Shown: positions 8,677 through 17,838, counted from the stretch's first letter. The stretch: DNA of 36,285 bases from CAJAQL01 sp964442965 (GCA_964442965.1 CAYUBE010000006.1:1-36285), one strand, 5' to 3'. The notes: generated by a model from the letters alone, not told the origin. Program-made: numbers and translations.

Positions 8677-8751
8677 TGGTGCGCGCTCGAGGGATCGGAC
8701 CCCGGACCTACTCGGTGTAAACGAGTCGCTCTACCACTGAGCTAAGCGCGC
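8677..8751 (-). tRNA. tRNA-Val (anticodon UAC), CCA encoded
   Basis: The minus strand folds into a full cloverleaf: acceptor GCGCGCT/AGCGCGC, D-arm GCTC...GAGC, anticodon stem ACTCG/CGAGT with loop TTTACAC (anticodon TAC, Val), and T-stem CGGGG/CCTCG. Discriminator A and CCA are encoded. The T-loop reads TCCGATC, with C instead of the near-universal T at position 55. Confidence 0.93.
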
Positions 8752-8899
8752 AACATTATCATACTAGCGGGAAATCTGATTTTTTCCAATATTTGGGGGA
8801 CATTTTTATCATCTTGTTGAAACTATCGCAATGAGGTATCCTGAAAGTAAGAAAGAAAGACCTTCTTTTTTTCTTTGTCTTTTGGAATATTTATCAATT

Positions 8900-9586
8900 A
8901 TGATTGTTTTTCAAGGAGTTTCGAGAAAATTCAACGGTGGCGATCAGACGGCACTCGAGGAGGTCACGTTTGAGATCGATCCTGGCGAGTTTGTCTCGCT
9001 TGCGGGACGGTCCGGCGCGGGAAAGTCGACGATCATCAAGCTTTTGATCGGCGAAGACAAACCTACCAAGGGGCGGGTGTTTTTTGGCCAGTACGAAGTG
9101 AACAAGCTGCGCGACAAGGAATTGCCGGCATTCCGGCGGCATATCGGCGTGGTATTCCAGGATTTTCGGCTTCTGCCCATGAAAAATGCCTATGAAAACG
9201 TCGCATTTGCCCTTGAGGTTGCGGGTCGTCCCCAGCGTGAGATCGAAGAGCTCGTGCCGCAGGTGCTCGACATGGTAGGTCTCGCCGACAAGATGAAGAA
9301 TTTTCCGAGCGAGCTTTCCGGCGGCGAGCGGCAGCGGGTTGCGATCGCGCGCGCGATGGTCCATCGTCCGGAAGTCGTGATCGCCGACGAGCCGACGGGG
9401 AACCTCGATCCGTTTCACACATTCGAAATCGTGAAACTGCTGGAAAAGATCAATGAACTTGGTACGACCGTGCTTCTTGCGACGCATGATAAAGAAGTGA
9501 TTAATAGTTTGGAGCGCCGCGTGATTACGCTCGACCGAGGCAGGATCGTCCGCGATGAAAAAAAAGGAAAATATATTCTTGTTTGA
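8900..9586 (+). CDS. ftsE: Cell division ATP-binding protein FtsE
   Basis: FtsE is the ATPase of the FtsEX complex, which activates peptidoglycan hydrolases at the division septum. The chosen start at 8900 gives 228 residues, the normal family length; the frame extends back to an ATG at 8831, but the extra 23 residues do not fit the family. Walker A is GRSGAGKST at 36-44. The ABC signature LSGGERQRVAIARAM lies near 137, and Walker B VVIADEPTGNLD near 158. A D-loop and switch histidine (LLATHD) follow. ftsX is 130 nt downstream across a repeat-filled spacer. Confidence 0.94.
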   Translation: MIVFQGVSRKFNGGDQTALEEVTFEIDPGEFVSLAGRSGAGKSTIIKLLIGEDKPTKGRVFFGQYEVNKLRDKELPAFRRHIGVVFQDFRLLPMKNAYENVAFALEVAGRPQREIEELVPQVLDMVGLADKMKNFPSELSGGERQRVAIARAMVHRPEVVIADEPTGNLDPFHTFEIVKLLEKINELGTTVLLATHDKEVINSLERRVITLDRGRIVRDEKKGKYILV

Positions 9587-9599
9587 AGCAAACAAGAAT

Positions 9600-9712
9600 A
9601 TATAATATCTAATTACCAATTTCTAATGGAATATCAAATTTTCAAAATTCATTTAACATTTCAGCATTTGTCATTTCATTAGAAATTAGTAATTAAAAAT
9701 TAGAAATTTCAA
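9600..9712 (+). repeat. 7-bp-period degenerate repeats in the ftsE-ftsX spacer
   Basis: The spacer has TCTAATT, ACCAATT, TCTAATG (9608-9628) and later TTAGAAA, TTAGTAA, TTAAAAA, TTAGAAA (9679-9706), each phased at 7 bp. The two blocks are near-perfect inverted repeats of each other, so they could form a large AT-rich stem in the ftsEX mRNA. Confidence 0.6.
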
Positions 9713-9716
9713 TAAT

Positions 9717-10625
9717 ATGTTCACTATCATTTCACGCATTTTTCATTTCGGTTTCAAGAATTTCTGGCGGAATGGCTGGCTTACGACGGTCACGGTCATC
9801 ATCATGACGCTCGCGCTCTTGGTCTTTGTGTGGCTCATTTTCTTCGGCGTGGTGACAAGCCGCGCGGCGGCGTCTATCGAGGACAAGATCGACATCAGCG
9901 TCTATTTCAATACGAATACCGCGGAGGATGAAATATTAAGCATCCAGCAATCACTGGAAGGCCTGCCCTCGGTGCAAAGCGTGGATTACATTTCGCGCGA
10001 CCAAGCACTCGCCACATTCAAACAGAATCACGCGAATGACACGACCATCACGCAGGCAGTGAACGAGCTCAGTTCGAATCCGCTCGAAGCTTCGCTCAAT
10101 ATCAAAGCAAAGAATCCCAGCCAGTACGGCGCGATTGCCGATTACCTAAATTCTGGCAATCTTTCGCAGTACATAGATTCCGTAAGCTATACGCAGAATC
10201 AGAGCGTGATTGACCGGTTGGCGAAGATCGTGAAAACCGTCGAGGTCGGCGGCGTGATTGTCATGATCGTATTTGCGCTTCTCGCAGGGCTTGTCGTCTT
10301 CAATACGATCCGTCTCGCGATCTACGCTAATCGCGAGGAGATCGGCGTGATGCGTGTTGTGGGTGCGTCCAATGCTCTCGTTCGTGGTCCCTTCGTCGTG
10401 GAGGGATCGCTCTGCGGCGCGATCGCCGCGTTCGTCGCGCTCGCCGTTTCCGCGCCCATTCTCTTTGCTGTGGATCCGTATCTCAACGTTTTTATTCCCG
10501 GCATAAATCTCTTCCAATATTTCTTATCAAACATCTTTCTGCTTTTTATCTATCTTTTGCTCTTCGGCATCGCGCTCGGTGCCGTGTCGAGTTTCTTTGC
10601 TGTGCGGAGATATCTGAAGAATTAG
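9717..10625 (+). CDS. ftsX: Cell division protein FtsX (permease-like)
   Basis: FtsX is the membrane partner of FtsE. The 302-residue protein has the family layout: cytoplasmic N-terminus, helix 1 at about 22-46, an extracellular domain of about 120 residues (IDISVYFN... to SVSYTQNQ), then three helices clustered in the C-terminal third. The motif GVMRVVGASNALVRGPFVVEG, between helices 2 and 3, is the FtsX coupling loop that contacts FtsE. The extracellular domain is the part that binds a hydrolase regulator in other bacteria; no such partner is encoded next door. Confidence 0.93.
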   Translation: MFTIISRIFHFGFKNFWRNGWLTTVTVIIMTLALLVFVWLIFFGVVTSRAAASIEDKIDISVYFNTNTAEDEILSIQQSLEGLPSVQSVDYISRDQALATFKQNHANDTTITQAVNELSSNPLEASLNIKAKNPSQYGAIADYLNSGNLSQYIDSVSYTQNQSVIDRLAKIVKTVEVGGVIVMIVFALLAGLVVFNTIRLAIYANREEIGVMRVVGASNALVRGPFVVEGSLCGAIAAFVALAVSAPILFAVDPYLNVFIPGINLFQYFLSNIFLLFIYLLLFGIALGAVSSFFAVRRYLKN

Positions 10626-10790
10626 GCCTTCGTCGTTCCGGTCCCGCATGGGCGTACGGGGTAGTCTCCTGCCAGAACCCAGAACCGTATTTTTCTGGAT
10701 CTTGTCTCGCGGCGAGATGACAAATTTCAAAAATTCAATAAAATCAAGCCTTCTAGGTCGAAAAAATTTTAGATTTTTTTAATCTTTGCG

Positions 10791-10799
10791 TGCCATACT
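10791..10799 (+). promoter_or_regulatory. Extended -10 before the response regulator
   Basis: TGC-CATACT ends 6 nt before the ATG at 10806. No Shine-Dalgarno is present, suggesting a leaderless transcript. Confidence 0.45.
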
Positions 10800-10805
10800 T
10801 ATGGT

Positions 10806-11477
10806 ATGCGTATCCTTCTCATTGAGGACGAACGGGAAATTGCCGAATTTATTATGCACGGCCTGCGTGCGGAACGGTTTGCGGTCGATTGGACCAATAC
10901 CGGAGAAGAAGGACTTGGGTGGGCAAAAGTAAACGAATATGATATCGGTGTCTTTGATGTGCGACTGCCCGGTATGAGCGGCGTTGACGTGTGCCGTTCG
11001 CTGCGCGAGCGGAAGAAAAATTTCCCCATCATCATGCTTTCGGTGATGAATGATGCCGTGACGAAAATCGAGGCATTGAATGCCGGTGCGGATGACTATC
11101 TGGTAAAACCGTTTTTCATGGCAGAGCTTTTAGCGCGCATGCGCGCGCTCCTGCGCCGCGAACCACGGACGATCAATCCGATTTTACGGATTGCAGATCT
11201 CGTGCTTGACGCCGCGGCTCATACGGTCCAGCGCGGCAAGCGGAATATACGGCTGAATCGGAAAGAGTTTTCACTTCTTGAATACATGATGCGCCATCCC
11301 GGCGTGACGTTAACGCGCGGCATGATTCTCGAACATGTGTGGGATATGAACGCGGATCCCTTCACCAATACGGTCGATGTCCACATCCGTTTTTTGCGCC
11401 AGAAGATCGACGAGGGCCACGGCAAGAAGCTCATCAAGACGGTGCATGGGTATGGGTATAAAATAGAAGAACGATAG
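10806..11477 (+). CDS. OmpR-family response regulator
   Basis: The 223-residue protein has a receiver domain (1-118) and an OmpR/PhoB-type winged helix (about 125-222). Receiver residues are all present: D8 and E9, phospho-acceptor D51, S79 in the Thr/Ser position and K101. The DNA-binding part shows RLNRKEFSLLEYMMRHPG and the recognition helix plus wing ending HGYGYKIEER. The histidine kinase starts one base after the stop, so the two are co-expressed and form a two-component pair. The target genes cannot be read from sequence. Confidence 0.93.
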   Translation: MRILLIEDEREIAEFIMHGLRAERFAVDWTNTGEEGLGWAKVNEYDIGVFDVRLPGMSGVDVCRSLRERKKNFPIIMLSVMNDAVTKIEALNAGADDYLVKPFFMAELLARMRALLRREPRTINPILRIADLVLDAAAHTVQRGKRNIRLNRKEFSLLEYMMRHPGVTLTRGMILEHVWDMNADPFTNTVDVHIRFLRQKIDEGHGKKLIKTVHGYGYKIEER

Positions 11478-11478
11478 C

Positions 11479-13599
11479 ATGGTCACGCTCGTTCTTGTCG
11501 TTGTTAATACCGTCATTGCGGTTGCGGCCGTTGTATTTGGCCTGCTGGTGCTCCGCAACGAACCGAAGAATGTTGCGTACCAGTCATTCTTTATTTTTGC
11601 GAGTGGCATTGCTCTCTCGGCGGCCGCAAAGCCATTTTTTCAGGAAGACAAGAATTTCTTGGTTTTTCTGTTGGTGTGGTGGGGATTCGAGATAATGGTG
11701 CTCGGTGTTTTCTCTCTGGCATGTGTTTCCTCTGATGGAACGTTAAATGGAAAATGCATCTGGTCGTTGGTGCCATGGTTCATTCTTTTTGTGTCGATAC
11801 CAGTATTGTTGGTCGCAGCGTCGTTTCGTGCCGACCCTGATTCATTTTTCTGGGCTGCCTATCATGACATATTTCCGCTGTTCGCCGTATTTATGGTTGT
11901 CCATCTTGCCATCAGTTTCTTTTCCTGTGTGCGCCACCGCGTCAGTACCTTCGGTTTACCGTTCCATCTTGTGGCAAGCCTGATGCTGGTCGTCATGCTG
12001 AGCGCTTCCATAATCTGTATCGCTGACCTGATATTGCCGGCATTCGGCGTCTATCGCTTTTCGACGCTCAGTAACGCTTCTGCACTTATTATTCTTATGG
12101 TCGGTGGCTGCGGCATTGCGCGCTATGGGGCGGGGAACGGCAGCGCCGTCCTCCGCAGAGGGATACCCTATTTCTTGTCGCTTGTTTTTGTGGCGGCCAT
12201 CTTTTTTGCCGTGGAATTTGCCATTGAAAAGTTTTTTTATCAGAACGATGAGGTTGTTGATATCGTCGCAGCGGTTGCGGGCGCTCTTGCTTTTCCCTGG
12301 CTCCGTAATTTTTTTAACAGGATTACTGATCGCATATTTTTTAGAAATTCATATCGATTTTTTACCGCAGCGCAAACCTTGGGGGAGCAGTTGGATGGAC
12401 CCCTTGACCGGAACACCCTGCTTGCCAGGGCGGATGAATTTCTCCACTGGACCATCCAACCGACCGAGACGGTGTTCTTTTCGGTTAATGACGGCGGAAA
12501 GCCGGCAACACTTGTCTTTGGGCTTACCGCGAAAGCAGCAAGAACATCGGATTATGGTTCTCTCGTGGCGCTCTTTTTGGAGCGTGCGCACGGACGCACA
12601 ATCATCGCCGATGCTGCACGTCTCTTTGGAACGATCCGCGCGACGGAAAAGAAAAGTGATAGTGCGTTGATCAAAGAACAGGCTGTTCGGCTTGGTGTCG
12701 CGGCGATTGTCCCGATCATGATACAGGGAAAGACAGAGATGGTCATGATGGTCGGCTATAAATGTTCCGGGGCATTGCTTGGTACAGATGATGTCGAGCT
12801 TTTGGATTTTGTCGGCCGCCGTGTTGCCGTAACGCTTGAAAATCTTGAGTTGCGCGAGATGATAGAACGGCAAGCCCAGAAATTCGAGGAACGCGTCATG
12901 GCGCGCACTGAACAGTTGAAAAGTATGTATGAATCGCAATCGAGATTTCTGGCCGATGTTTCCCATGAGTTCAAGACGCCGCTTGCGATCCTTAAAATGA
13001 ATGCCGGCATTTTTGCCGCGAGCGAGGATGCCGAACAAAAGAAAGCGTGGTACGTCATGGATACAACGCTTGACCGGCTTTCCCGGATGGTCAGTAATAT
13101 CCTTGACGTTAACAGGACCTGTTCATTGCGGGGAGGGTTATGCAAAAAGCGTATCTCGGTGGAAGATCTTCTGCGGGAGACTCATGATGACTGCGTGATC
13201 CTTGTTGAGGATAAAGGAGTGACGCTTCGTTTCGTGAGCGATCAAATGGTTATTTTGGGCGAGCGGGACAGGCTGAAGGAGGTGATGCTGAATCTTGTGA
13301 GCAATGCGTTGCGGCACACGGCGGCTGGCGGATCCATCACGCTCGCCGCCCGTGTCTCGCATGGCGAGGCTGAGATCGCCGTCAGGGACACAGGTTCCGG
13401 CATTTCCCGGGACAACCTGCCTCATATTTTTGAACGTTTTTATCGGATCGAGGGAAGCGGCCTTGCGGGAACGGGTATTGGTCTCTACCTTTGCCGTCAG
13501 ATCATCGAGGGCCACGGCGGTACGATCACGGCAGAAAGCGACTTCGGCAAGGGGACTTGTTTCGTGGTCCGTTTGCCGCTTTACACCGGGGACCCGTGA
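11479..13599 (+). CDS. Membrane sensor histidine kinase with 7-8 TM input module and GAF-like domain
   Basis: The 706-residue kinase starts with about eight membrane helices (residues 1-265), resembling the 7TM histidine-kinase N-terminal modules. A GAF-like region covers about 300-455 and a coiled coil leads into the dimerisation domain. The phospho-acceptor is H496 in FLADVSHEFKTPL. The catalytic domain has the N box (NLVSNALRHT, about 604), G1 (DTGSGIS, about 636), F box (FERFYR) and G2 (GTGIGLYLC, about 664). It should autophosphorylate and pass phosphate to D51 of the regulator encoded just upstream. The absence of a large extracellular loop suggests a membrane or small-molecule signal. 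Confidence 0.93.
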   Translation: MVTLVLVVVNTVIAVAAVVFGLLVLRNEPKNVAYQSFFIFASGIALSAAAKPFFQEDKNFLVFLLVWWGFEIMVLGVFSLACVSSDGTLNGKCIWSLVPWFILFVSIPVLLVAASFRADPDSFFWAAYHDIFPLFAVFMVVHLAISFFSCVRHRVSTFGLPFHLVASLMLVVMLSASIICIADLILPAFGVYRFSTLSNASALIILMVGGCGIARYGAGNGSAVLRRGIPYFLSLVFVAAIFFAVEFAIEKFFYQNDEVVDIVAAVAGALAFPWLRNFFNRITDRIFFRNSYRFFTAAQTLGEQLDGPLDRNTLLARADEFLHWTIQPTETVFFSVNDGGKPATLVFGLTAKAARTSDYGSLVALFLERAHGRTIIADAARLFGTIRATEKKSDSALIKEQAVRLGVAAIVPIMIQGKTEMVMMVGYKCSGALLGTDDVELLDFVGRRVAVTLENLELREMIERQAQKFEERVMARTEQLKSMYESQSRFLADVSHEFKTPLAILKMNAGIFAASEDAEQKKAWYVMDTTLDRLSRMVSNILDVNRTCSLRGGLCKKRISVEDLLRETHDDCVILVEDKGVTLRFVSDQMVILGERDRLKEVMLNLVSNALRHTAAGGSITLAARVSHGEAEIAVRDTGSGISRDNLPHIFERFYRIEGSGLAGTGIGLYLCRQIIEGHGGTITAESDFGKGTCFVVRLPLYTGDP

Positions 13600-13695
13600 A
13601 CGAAATTCATTTGCTTTAATGTAAGCGATTCATAATTGCCGAAAATGTCCGTTGAAGATTGACGAACTGAGAATTGAAAATTTATCAGGCGACCG

Positions 13696-13704
13696 TGCTA
13701 TAAT
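13696..13704 (+). promoter_or_regulatory. Extended -10 promoter of radC
   Basis: TGC-TATAAT ends 7 nt before ATG 13712. TTGAAA lies 19 nt upstream of TATAAT as a possible -35. This position argues against the upstream TTG start at 13652. Confidence 0.6.
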
Positions 13705-13711
13705 AAACACT

Positions 13712-14470
13712 ATGCATACCATCTCAAAAGAACCCATTTCTATGATTTATTTACAGACGGACGGTGATCTCGTGCTCGACAATGCCGAGAAACAGTATGT
13801 GCTGAAGATGAAAGATCTCCCGCAGGAAGATAAGCCGCGCGAGAAGCTTGTGAAGTATGGGCCAGCTCATCTTTCGGTCGGAGAATTGCTGGCGGTCGTT
13901 TTGGGCGTCGGTACGAAGCGCGAGGGAATCCTCGCTATGTCTCAGCGGTTAATGAAAGAGTATGGTGGCGCAGACATTGTTCATGAAAAAAACCCGAAAA
14001 AGATTGAGGCGCTGTTTGGAATTCCGCTTGTAAAGGCGTGTCAGATTGTCGCGTGCTTCGAACTTGGCAGGAGATTTTTTGAGTCTCCCGCGACTCAAAA
14101 GCTCGTCGAGCTCCGGACGGCAAGTCAGGTTTTTGAATATGTAAAAGACATGCAGAATCTTCCGAAGGAGTGTTTGCGTGGATTGTATCTTGATACGCGG
14201 TATCAGGTGATTCACGATGAAGTGATATCGTTAGGGACACTGAGTTCGAATATTATCCATCCGCGCGAGGTGTTCCGGCCAGCTCTGGAATATTCGGCGT
14301 CGGCGGTGATCCTTGCGCACAACCATCCGTCCGGCGTCGCGACGCCTTCCGAGGCGGACATCGCGATCACGCGGCAAATCGTGGCGGCGGGGAAGATCCT
14401 CGGTATCGGAGTCCTCGACCATCTCGTGATTACGAAGAAGAAGTTCGAGAGTGTGCCGGTGGAATACTGA
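13712..14470 (+). CDS. radC: RadC/JAB-domain protein
   Basis: The 252-residue protein has an N-terminal helix-hairpin-helix region (about 25-110, with LSVGELLAVVLGVGTK) and a C-terminal JAB1/MPN metalloprotease-like domain. The JAMM metal site is complete: H203-N-H205 followed by D216 after ten residues, within ILAHNHPSGVATPSEADI. The older link of RadC to DNA repair is disputed; the biochemical role of this domain is open. The frame extends upstream to a TTG at 13652, but a TATAAT box at 13699 lies inside that extension, so I start at ATG 13712. Confidence 0.9.
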   Translation: MHTISKEPISMIYLQTDGDLVLDNAEKQYVLKMKDLPQEDKPREKLVKYGPAHLSVGELLAVVLGVGTKREGILAMSQRLMKEYGGADIVHEKNPKKIEALFGIPLVKACQIVACFELGRRFFESPATQKLVELRTASQVFEYVKDMQNLPKECLRGLYLDTRYQVIHDEVISLGTLSSNIIHPREVFRPALEYSASAVILAHNHPSGVATPSEADIAITRQIVAAGKILGIGVLDHLVITKKKFESVPVEY

Positions 14471-14561
14471 GGATAATTTTCAATTTAGCAATTTATAATA
14501 AGGTTGGAGCTCGGATTTCCGCCATTGAAAATTTTACGTGACGCGGCGACACAAGGCTATC

Positions 14562-14972
14562 ATGACAAAAACTTTATCTTCAAATGCGAGTTCGTGGAAT
14601 AAGCGTAGCGGCCAGGCGATGCTCCTGGCTGTCCTGACGTTAGGTGCGACGATGCTCGGTGCGACGACGATCGCGGGACTTCTGATGCTATACCAAATAC
14701 GGCAAACGACCGACTTTGGCAGTTCGGCGAAAGCCGTCTTTGCCGCCGACGCCGGAACAGAGTGGGCGCTTTACAGTTATTTTCAGGGGGCGTCCGTCCC
14801 GCAACCAATATTTTCGAACGGCGCGTCGGCGGTCGTGATCTGCGATCCTTCCGGTACCGCGGCCTCCTGCGCAGCGTCGACTTCTGTGGACGCTATTTCG
14901 AAAGGATCCGCAGGCAACACGAAACGGGCTTTCCTCGCGACATTCTCCGGCGCCAGCAGCACGTTGCCGTAA
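14562..14972 (+). CDS. Prepilin-like/PilX-type membrane protein
   Basis: The protein has about 136 residues. A short basic N-terminus leads to SGQAMLLAVLTLGATMLGATTIAGLLM, a long hydrophobic helix as in type IV pilus minor pilins, though no clear G/A-FTLxE cleavage motif is present. The rest is a small Ser/Ala/Gly-rich domain with two cysteine pairs' worth of Cys (VICDPSGTAASC). It may be a pilus-associated minor subunit. The start is uncertain: GTG at 14538 is in frame, and ATG at 14562 is preferred. No other pilus genes are in the window. Confidence 0.55.
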   Translation: MTKTLSSNASSWNKRSGQAMLLAVLTLGATMLGATTIAGLLMLYQIRQTTDFGSSAKAVFAADAGTEWALYSYFQGASVPQPIFSNGASAVVICDPSGTAASCAASTSVDAISKGSAGNTKRAFLATFSGASSTLP

Positions 14973-15056
14973 AAATTTTTAGCTTGTCATGCCGCCGAAA
15001 ACCCGGATCAGGGATGTCGTTCCTCGGTTTTCAACTGCCGAATAACAGAAAACGCT

Positions 15057-17162
15057 ATGGATAAAGAAACCGCACAACAGAGAGTAGCGAAACTGCGAAA
15101 AGAGATCGATCGTTATCGCTATGCCTATCATGTACTCGACGAGTCGCTCATTTCCGACGACGCGCTTGATTCATTGAAAAAAGAGTTATTCGATCTCGAG
15201 ACAGAATTTCCTGAACTCGTGACGCCAGATTCACCCACCCAGCGCGTAGCAGGAAAACCGCTCAAGGAATTTGCAAAGGTGAAACACGTCGAACGGATGA
15301 CATCATTCAACGACGCCTTTTCCGAAGAGGATATGCGTGCGTGGCTTGAGCGTCTGGAAAATTATTTGAAATCGCCAATCGCCAATCGCCAATCGCCAAT
15401 CGCTCCATTCTACTGCGAACTGAAGATCGACGGCTTGGCGATCGAACTTGAATATGAGGACGGCGTCTTTGTCCGCGGGTCAACGCGCGGCGACGGATTG
15501 GTCGGTGAGGACGTGACGCAGAATTTACGGACCGTGGAGGCCATCCCGCTTAGGCTTTTCGAGCGGGATGAGTTCGAAAAGAATTTGAAAACCGTCGGAC
15601 TCAATCCTAAAAAATATCATTTTCCTGAGCGTTTCATCGTCCGCGGCGAGGTTTTTATTACCAAAAAAATTTTCGCTGCCGTGAATCGCGAACAGGAAAA
15701 GAAGGGGCTGAAACCTTATGCTAATCCGCGGAACATCGCAGCCGGTTCCATCCGTCAGCTTGACCCGAAGGTCACGGCGTCGCGGCACCTCGATTCGTTC
15801 CAGTACGACATCGTGACGGATATTGGCCAGACTTATCACGAGGAAGAACATTTGATGCTTAAAGCGCTTGGCTTCAAAACCAATCCGAACAATCGTTCCG
15901 CAAAAAACATGGCGGAAATATTCACCTTCCGCGATCATTGGGCGGAACCTGCCCATCGCGAAAAATTAGATTACGAGATTGATGGTACGGTTGCCATCGT
16001 GAATGACAATGCGACGTTCGAGCGCGCGGGCGTGATCGGTAAAGCGCCGCGCGCGGCGATGGCGTATAAATTCTCTCCGCGCGACGCCACGACGGTCGTG
16101 GAAGATATTCTCGTGCAGGTCGGCCGGACCGGAGCCTTGACGCCCGTCGCCGTGATGCGGCCGGTGAATGTCGGTGGCATCACGATTACGCACGCGACGC
16201 TTCATAATGCGGACGAGATCGCGCGGCTCGGCTTGAAAATAGGGGATACCGTCGTCGTTTCCCGTGCCGGCGACGTGATCCCGCAGATCACGAAGGTTCT
16301 TCCGGGATTCCGCACTGGCAAGGAAGTGGCGTTTCATATGCCAAGCCGTTGTCCGATCGATGGGTCAAAAGTCATCCGTGATGGCGCGATCAGCCGCTGT
16401 TCATCACCGACGTGCGGTGCGAAGCACCGCGAGTTTCTCTATCATTTCGTTTCGCGTGGTGCATTCAATATCGAAGGACTCGGCCCGAAAATATTGGATA
16501 AGTTTCTTGATGAGGGATTAATTTCCGACGCAGCGGATATTTTTACGTTGCTCAAAGGAGATATTGCCGCCCTCGCGCGTTTCGGGGAGAAGTCTGCGGA
16601 AAATATTGTAACGGAAGTTGCCCAAAAGAAAAAAGTGCCTCTCGCGCGATTTCTGAACGCGCTTGGCATCCTGCACGTCGGTGAGGAAACGGCGATCACG
16701 CTTGCGCGTGAATTACGCATCACGCATCGCGGACCTCATATCAATATTGAAGACATAACGGATGCTTTTCAAAAAATGTCGCTTGAGGATTTGCAAAGGT
16801 TTCCCGACATCGGGCCAAAGGTTGCGCAAAGCATCCATGATTGGTTCCGCGAACCGCGCAATATCAAGTTTATGGAACGGCTGGCGAAAGCCGGCGCGGA
16901 GGTGGAAGAAATGCCGCGAATCACGGATCACGGATCGCGAATCGCGCACAAAACGTTTGTCCTTACGGGTGGACTTGCATCCATGAGCCGCGAGGCGGCA
17001 AAGGAAAAGATCCGCGAGCTTGGCGGCGACGCCACGGAAAGCGTGAGTAAAAAAACGGATTATGTCGTGGCCGGAACCGATCCCGGTTCAAAATACGAAA
17101 AAGCAAAAAAGCTTGGCATAAAAATTCTGGACGAGGAAGAATTTTTGAGGTTGATTAAATAA
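15057..17162 (+). CDS. ligA: NAD-dependent DNA ligase
   Basis: LigA seals nicks during replication and repair. The 701-residue protein has the full domain order: Ia (about 1-100, with YRYAYHVLDESLISDDALDS), adenylation domain with catalytic K123 in ELKIDG, OB fold with VQVGRTGALTPVA, four-cysteine zinc finger (RCPIDGS...RCSSPTCGAKH), helix-hairpin-helix repeats, and a C-terminal BRCT domain (about 630-700). Two interdomain linkers, before the adenylation domain and before BRCT, are built from 7-bp tandem repeats. The gene is monocistronic or ends just before tRNA-Asp. Confidence 0.96.
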   Translation: MDKETAQQRVAKLRKEIDRYRYAYHVLDESLISDDALDSLKKELFDLETEFPELVTPDSPTQRVAGKPLKEFAKVKHVERMTSFNDAFSEEDMRAWLERLENYLKSPIANRQSPIAPFYCELKIDGLAIELEYEDGVFVRGSTRGDGLVGEDVTQNLRTVEAIPLRLFERDEFEKNLKTVGLNPKKYHFPERFIVRGEVFITKKIFAAVNREQEKKGLKPYANPRNIAAGSIRQLDPKVTASRHLDSFQYDIVTDIGQTYHEEEHLMLKALGFKTNPNNRSAKNMAEIFTFRDHWAEPAHREKLDYEIDGTVAIVNDNATFERAGVIGKAPRAAMAYKFSPRDATTVVEDILVQVGRTGALTPVAVMRPVNVGGITITHATLHNADEIARLGLKIGDTVVVSRAGDVIPQITKVLPGFRTGKEVAFHMPSRCPIDGSKVIRDGAISRCSSPTCGAKHREFLYHFVSRGAFNIEGLGPKILDKFLDEGLISDAADIFTLLKGDIAALARFGEKSAENIVTEVAQKKKVPLARFLNALGILHVGEETAITLARELRITHRGPHINIEDITDAFQKMSLEDLQRFPDIGPKVAQSIHDWFREPRNIKFMERLAKAGAEVEEMPRITDHGSRIAHKTFVLTGGLASMSREAAKEKIRELGGDATESVSKKTDYVVAGTDPGSKYEKAKKLGIKILDEEEFLRLIK
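15370..15404 (+). repeat. AATCGCC x5 tandem repeat inside ligA (linker 1)
   Basis: Five 7-bp units (the last is AATCGCT) encode SPIANRQSPIAP between domain Ia and the adenylation domain. Seven is not a multiple of three, so gain or loss of one unit shifts the frame. Confidence 0.85.
16920..16947 (+). repeat. 7-bp tandem repeat inside ligA (linker 2)
   Basis: ATCACGG, ATCACGG, ATCGCGA, ATCGCGC encode RITDHGSRIAH just before the BRCT domain. The period matches linker 1 but the sequence differs. Confidence 0.75.
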
Positions 17163-17217
17163 TCCGAGATTTGAAAAATATCTCAATATCAGGTAATCTT
17201 TTTCTGGTAAGCATGTT

Positions 17218-17292
17218 GCGGTCGTAGCTCAATTTGGTTAGAGCACCGCCCTGTCACGGCGGGGGTTACCGGTTCAAGTCCGGCCGACCGCG
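17218..17292 (+). tRNA. tRNA-Asp (anticodon GUC), CCA not encoded
   Basis: Cloverleaf: acceptor GCGGTCG/CGACCGC, D-arm GCTC...GAGC, anticodon stem CCGCC/GGCGG around CTGTCAC (anticodon GTC, Asp), T-arm with TTCAAGT loop. The T-stem has one mismatch (A17268/C17284). The bases after discriminator G are CAC, not CCA. The recombinase remnant on the minus strand runs into the 3' end of this gene. Confidence 0.9.
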
Positions 17293-17838
17293 CACTTCCG
17301 GACGAATTGAGGCAAAAACCTCATTTCGCCCTTGTATTGTTTGCAATGTAGCCGGTTCAAATGACTTTATTTTTGCTTCTATCGACGGATAGCGTTCTTT
17401 GATTGGTAAGAGCCATTCTGCCGCATGAATATTGAACAATTGGTCTTTTAGCGTGCAGTTCAAACCGGAAATTGTGGTAAGTATCTCACGTTTGGTTTGG
17501 GCATCACCGAAAAGGAAGGCTTTGCGTGCATAACAAGCAAATTCGAAGGCCTGTTCGGTTAGTTTGATCCAATTATCTGCTCTTTTCTCGGTATCTTTTA
17601 TTTTGACCCTGAGAGTTGTTATTTCGTTCTTCAGGCGCGTTTTCTCTCTCAAATATTCAGCGTCATCAATCATGTCGCGTAGGCGCATCTTTGTGAGGTT
17701 ATCGAGCTGTTTCTGTACATCGTTGACCGCTTTAAGCTGGGCCTCATTTATCTTCGTACTCTCATCAACATCGACGTCATTTCTTTCGGCAACGACGGAA
17801 AGTGCCCAATCCTTAAATTCCGGTAGGAGAATCTTTGG
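17266..17838 (-). pseudogene. Serine recombinase C-terminal remnant
   Basis: Only the C-terminal coiled-coil region of a large serine recombinase remains, about 185 residues. It reads LLPEFKDWALSVV, then a long charged helix (MRLRDMIDDAEYLREKTRLKNEI-like), a KRADNWIKLTEQAFEFACYARKAF motif and LNCTLKDQLFNI. These match the end of large serine recombinases as I know them. The catalytic resolvase domain, the recombinase domain and the zinc ribbon are missing. The frame continues antisense into the tRNA-Asp 3' half, giving a spurious tail GRPDLNR. This suggests the element once integrated at the tRNA 3' end. Upstream it is joined out of frame to an Avd-like remnant. Confidence 0.65.

Noticed and set aside
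8831..8899. N-terminal extension of FtsE
   Set aside because: FtsE of 228 residues from 8900 has normal length; the extra segment is Phe/Leu/Lys-rich and unlike the family.
13652..13711. N-terminal extension of RadC from a TTG start
   Set aside because: A TGC-TATAAT promoter lies within it, and the family start fits ATG 13712.
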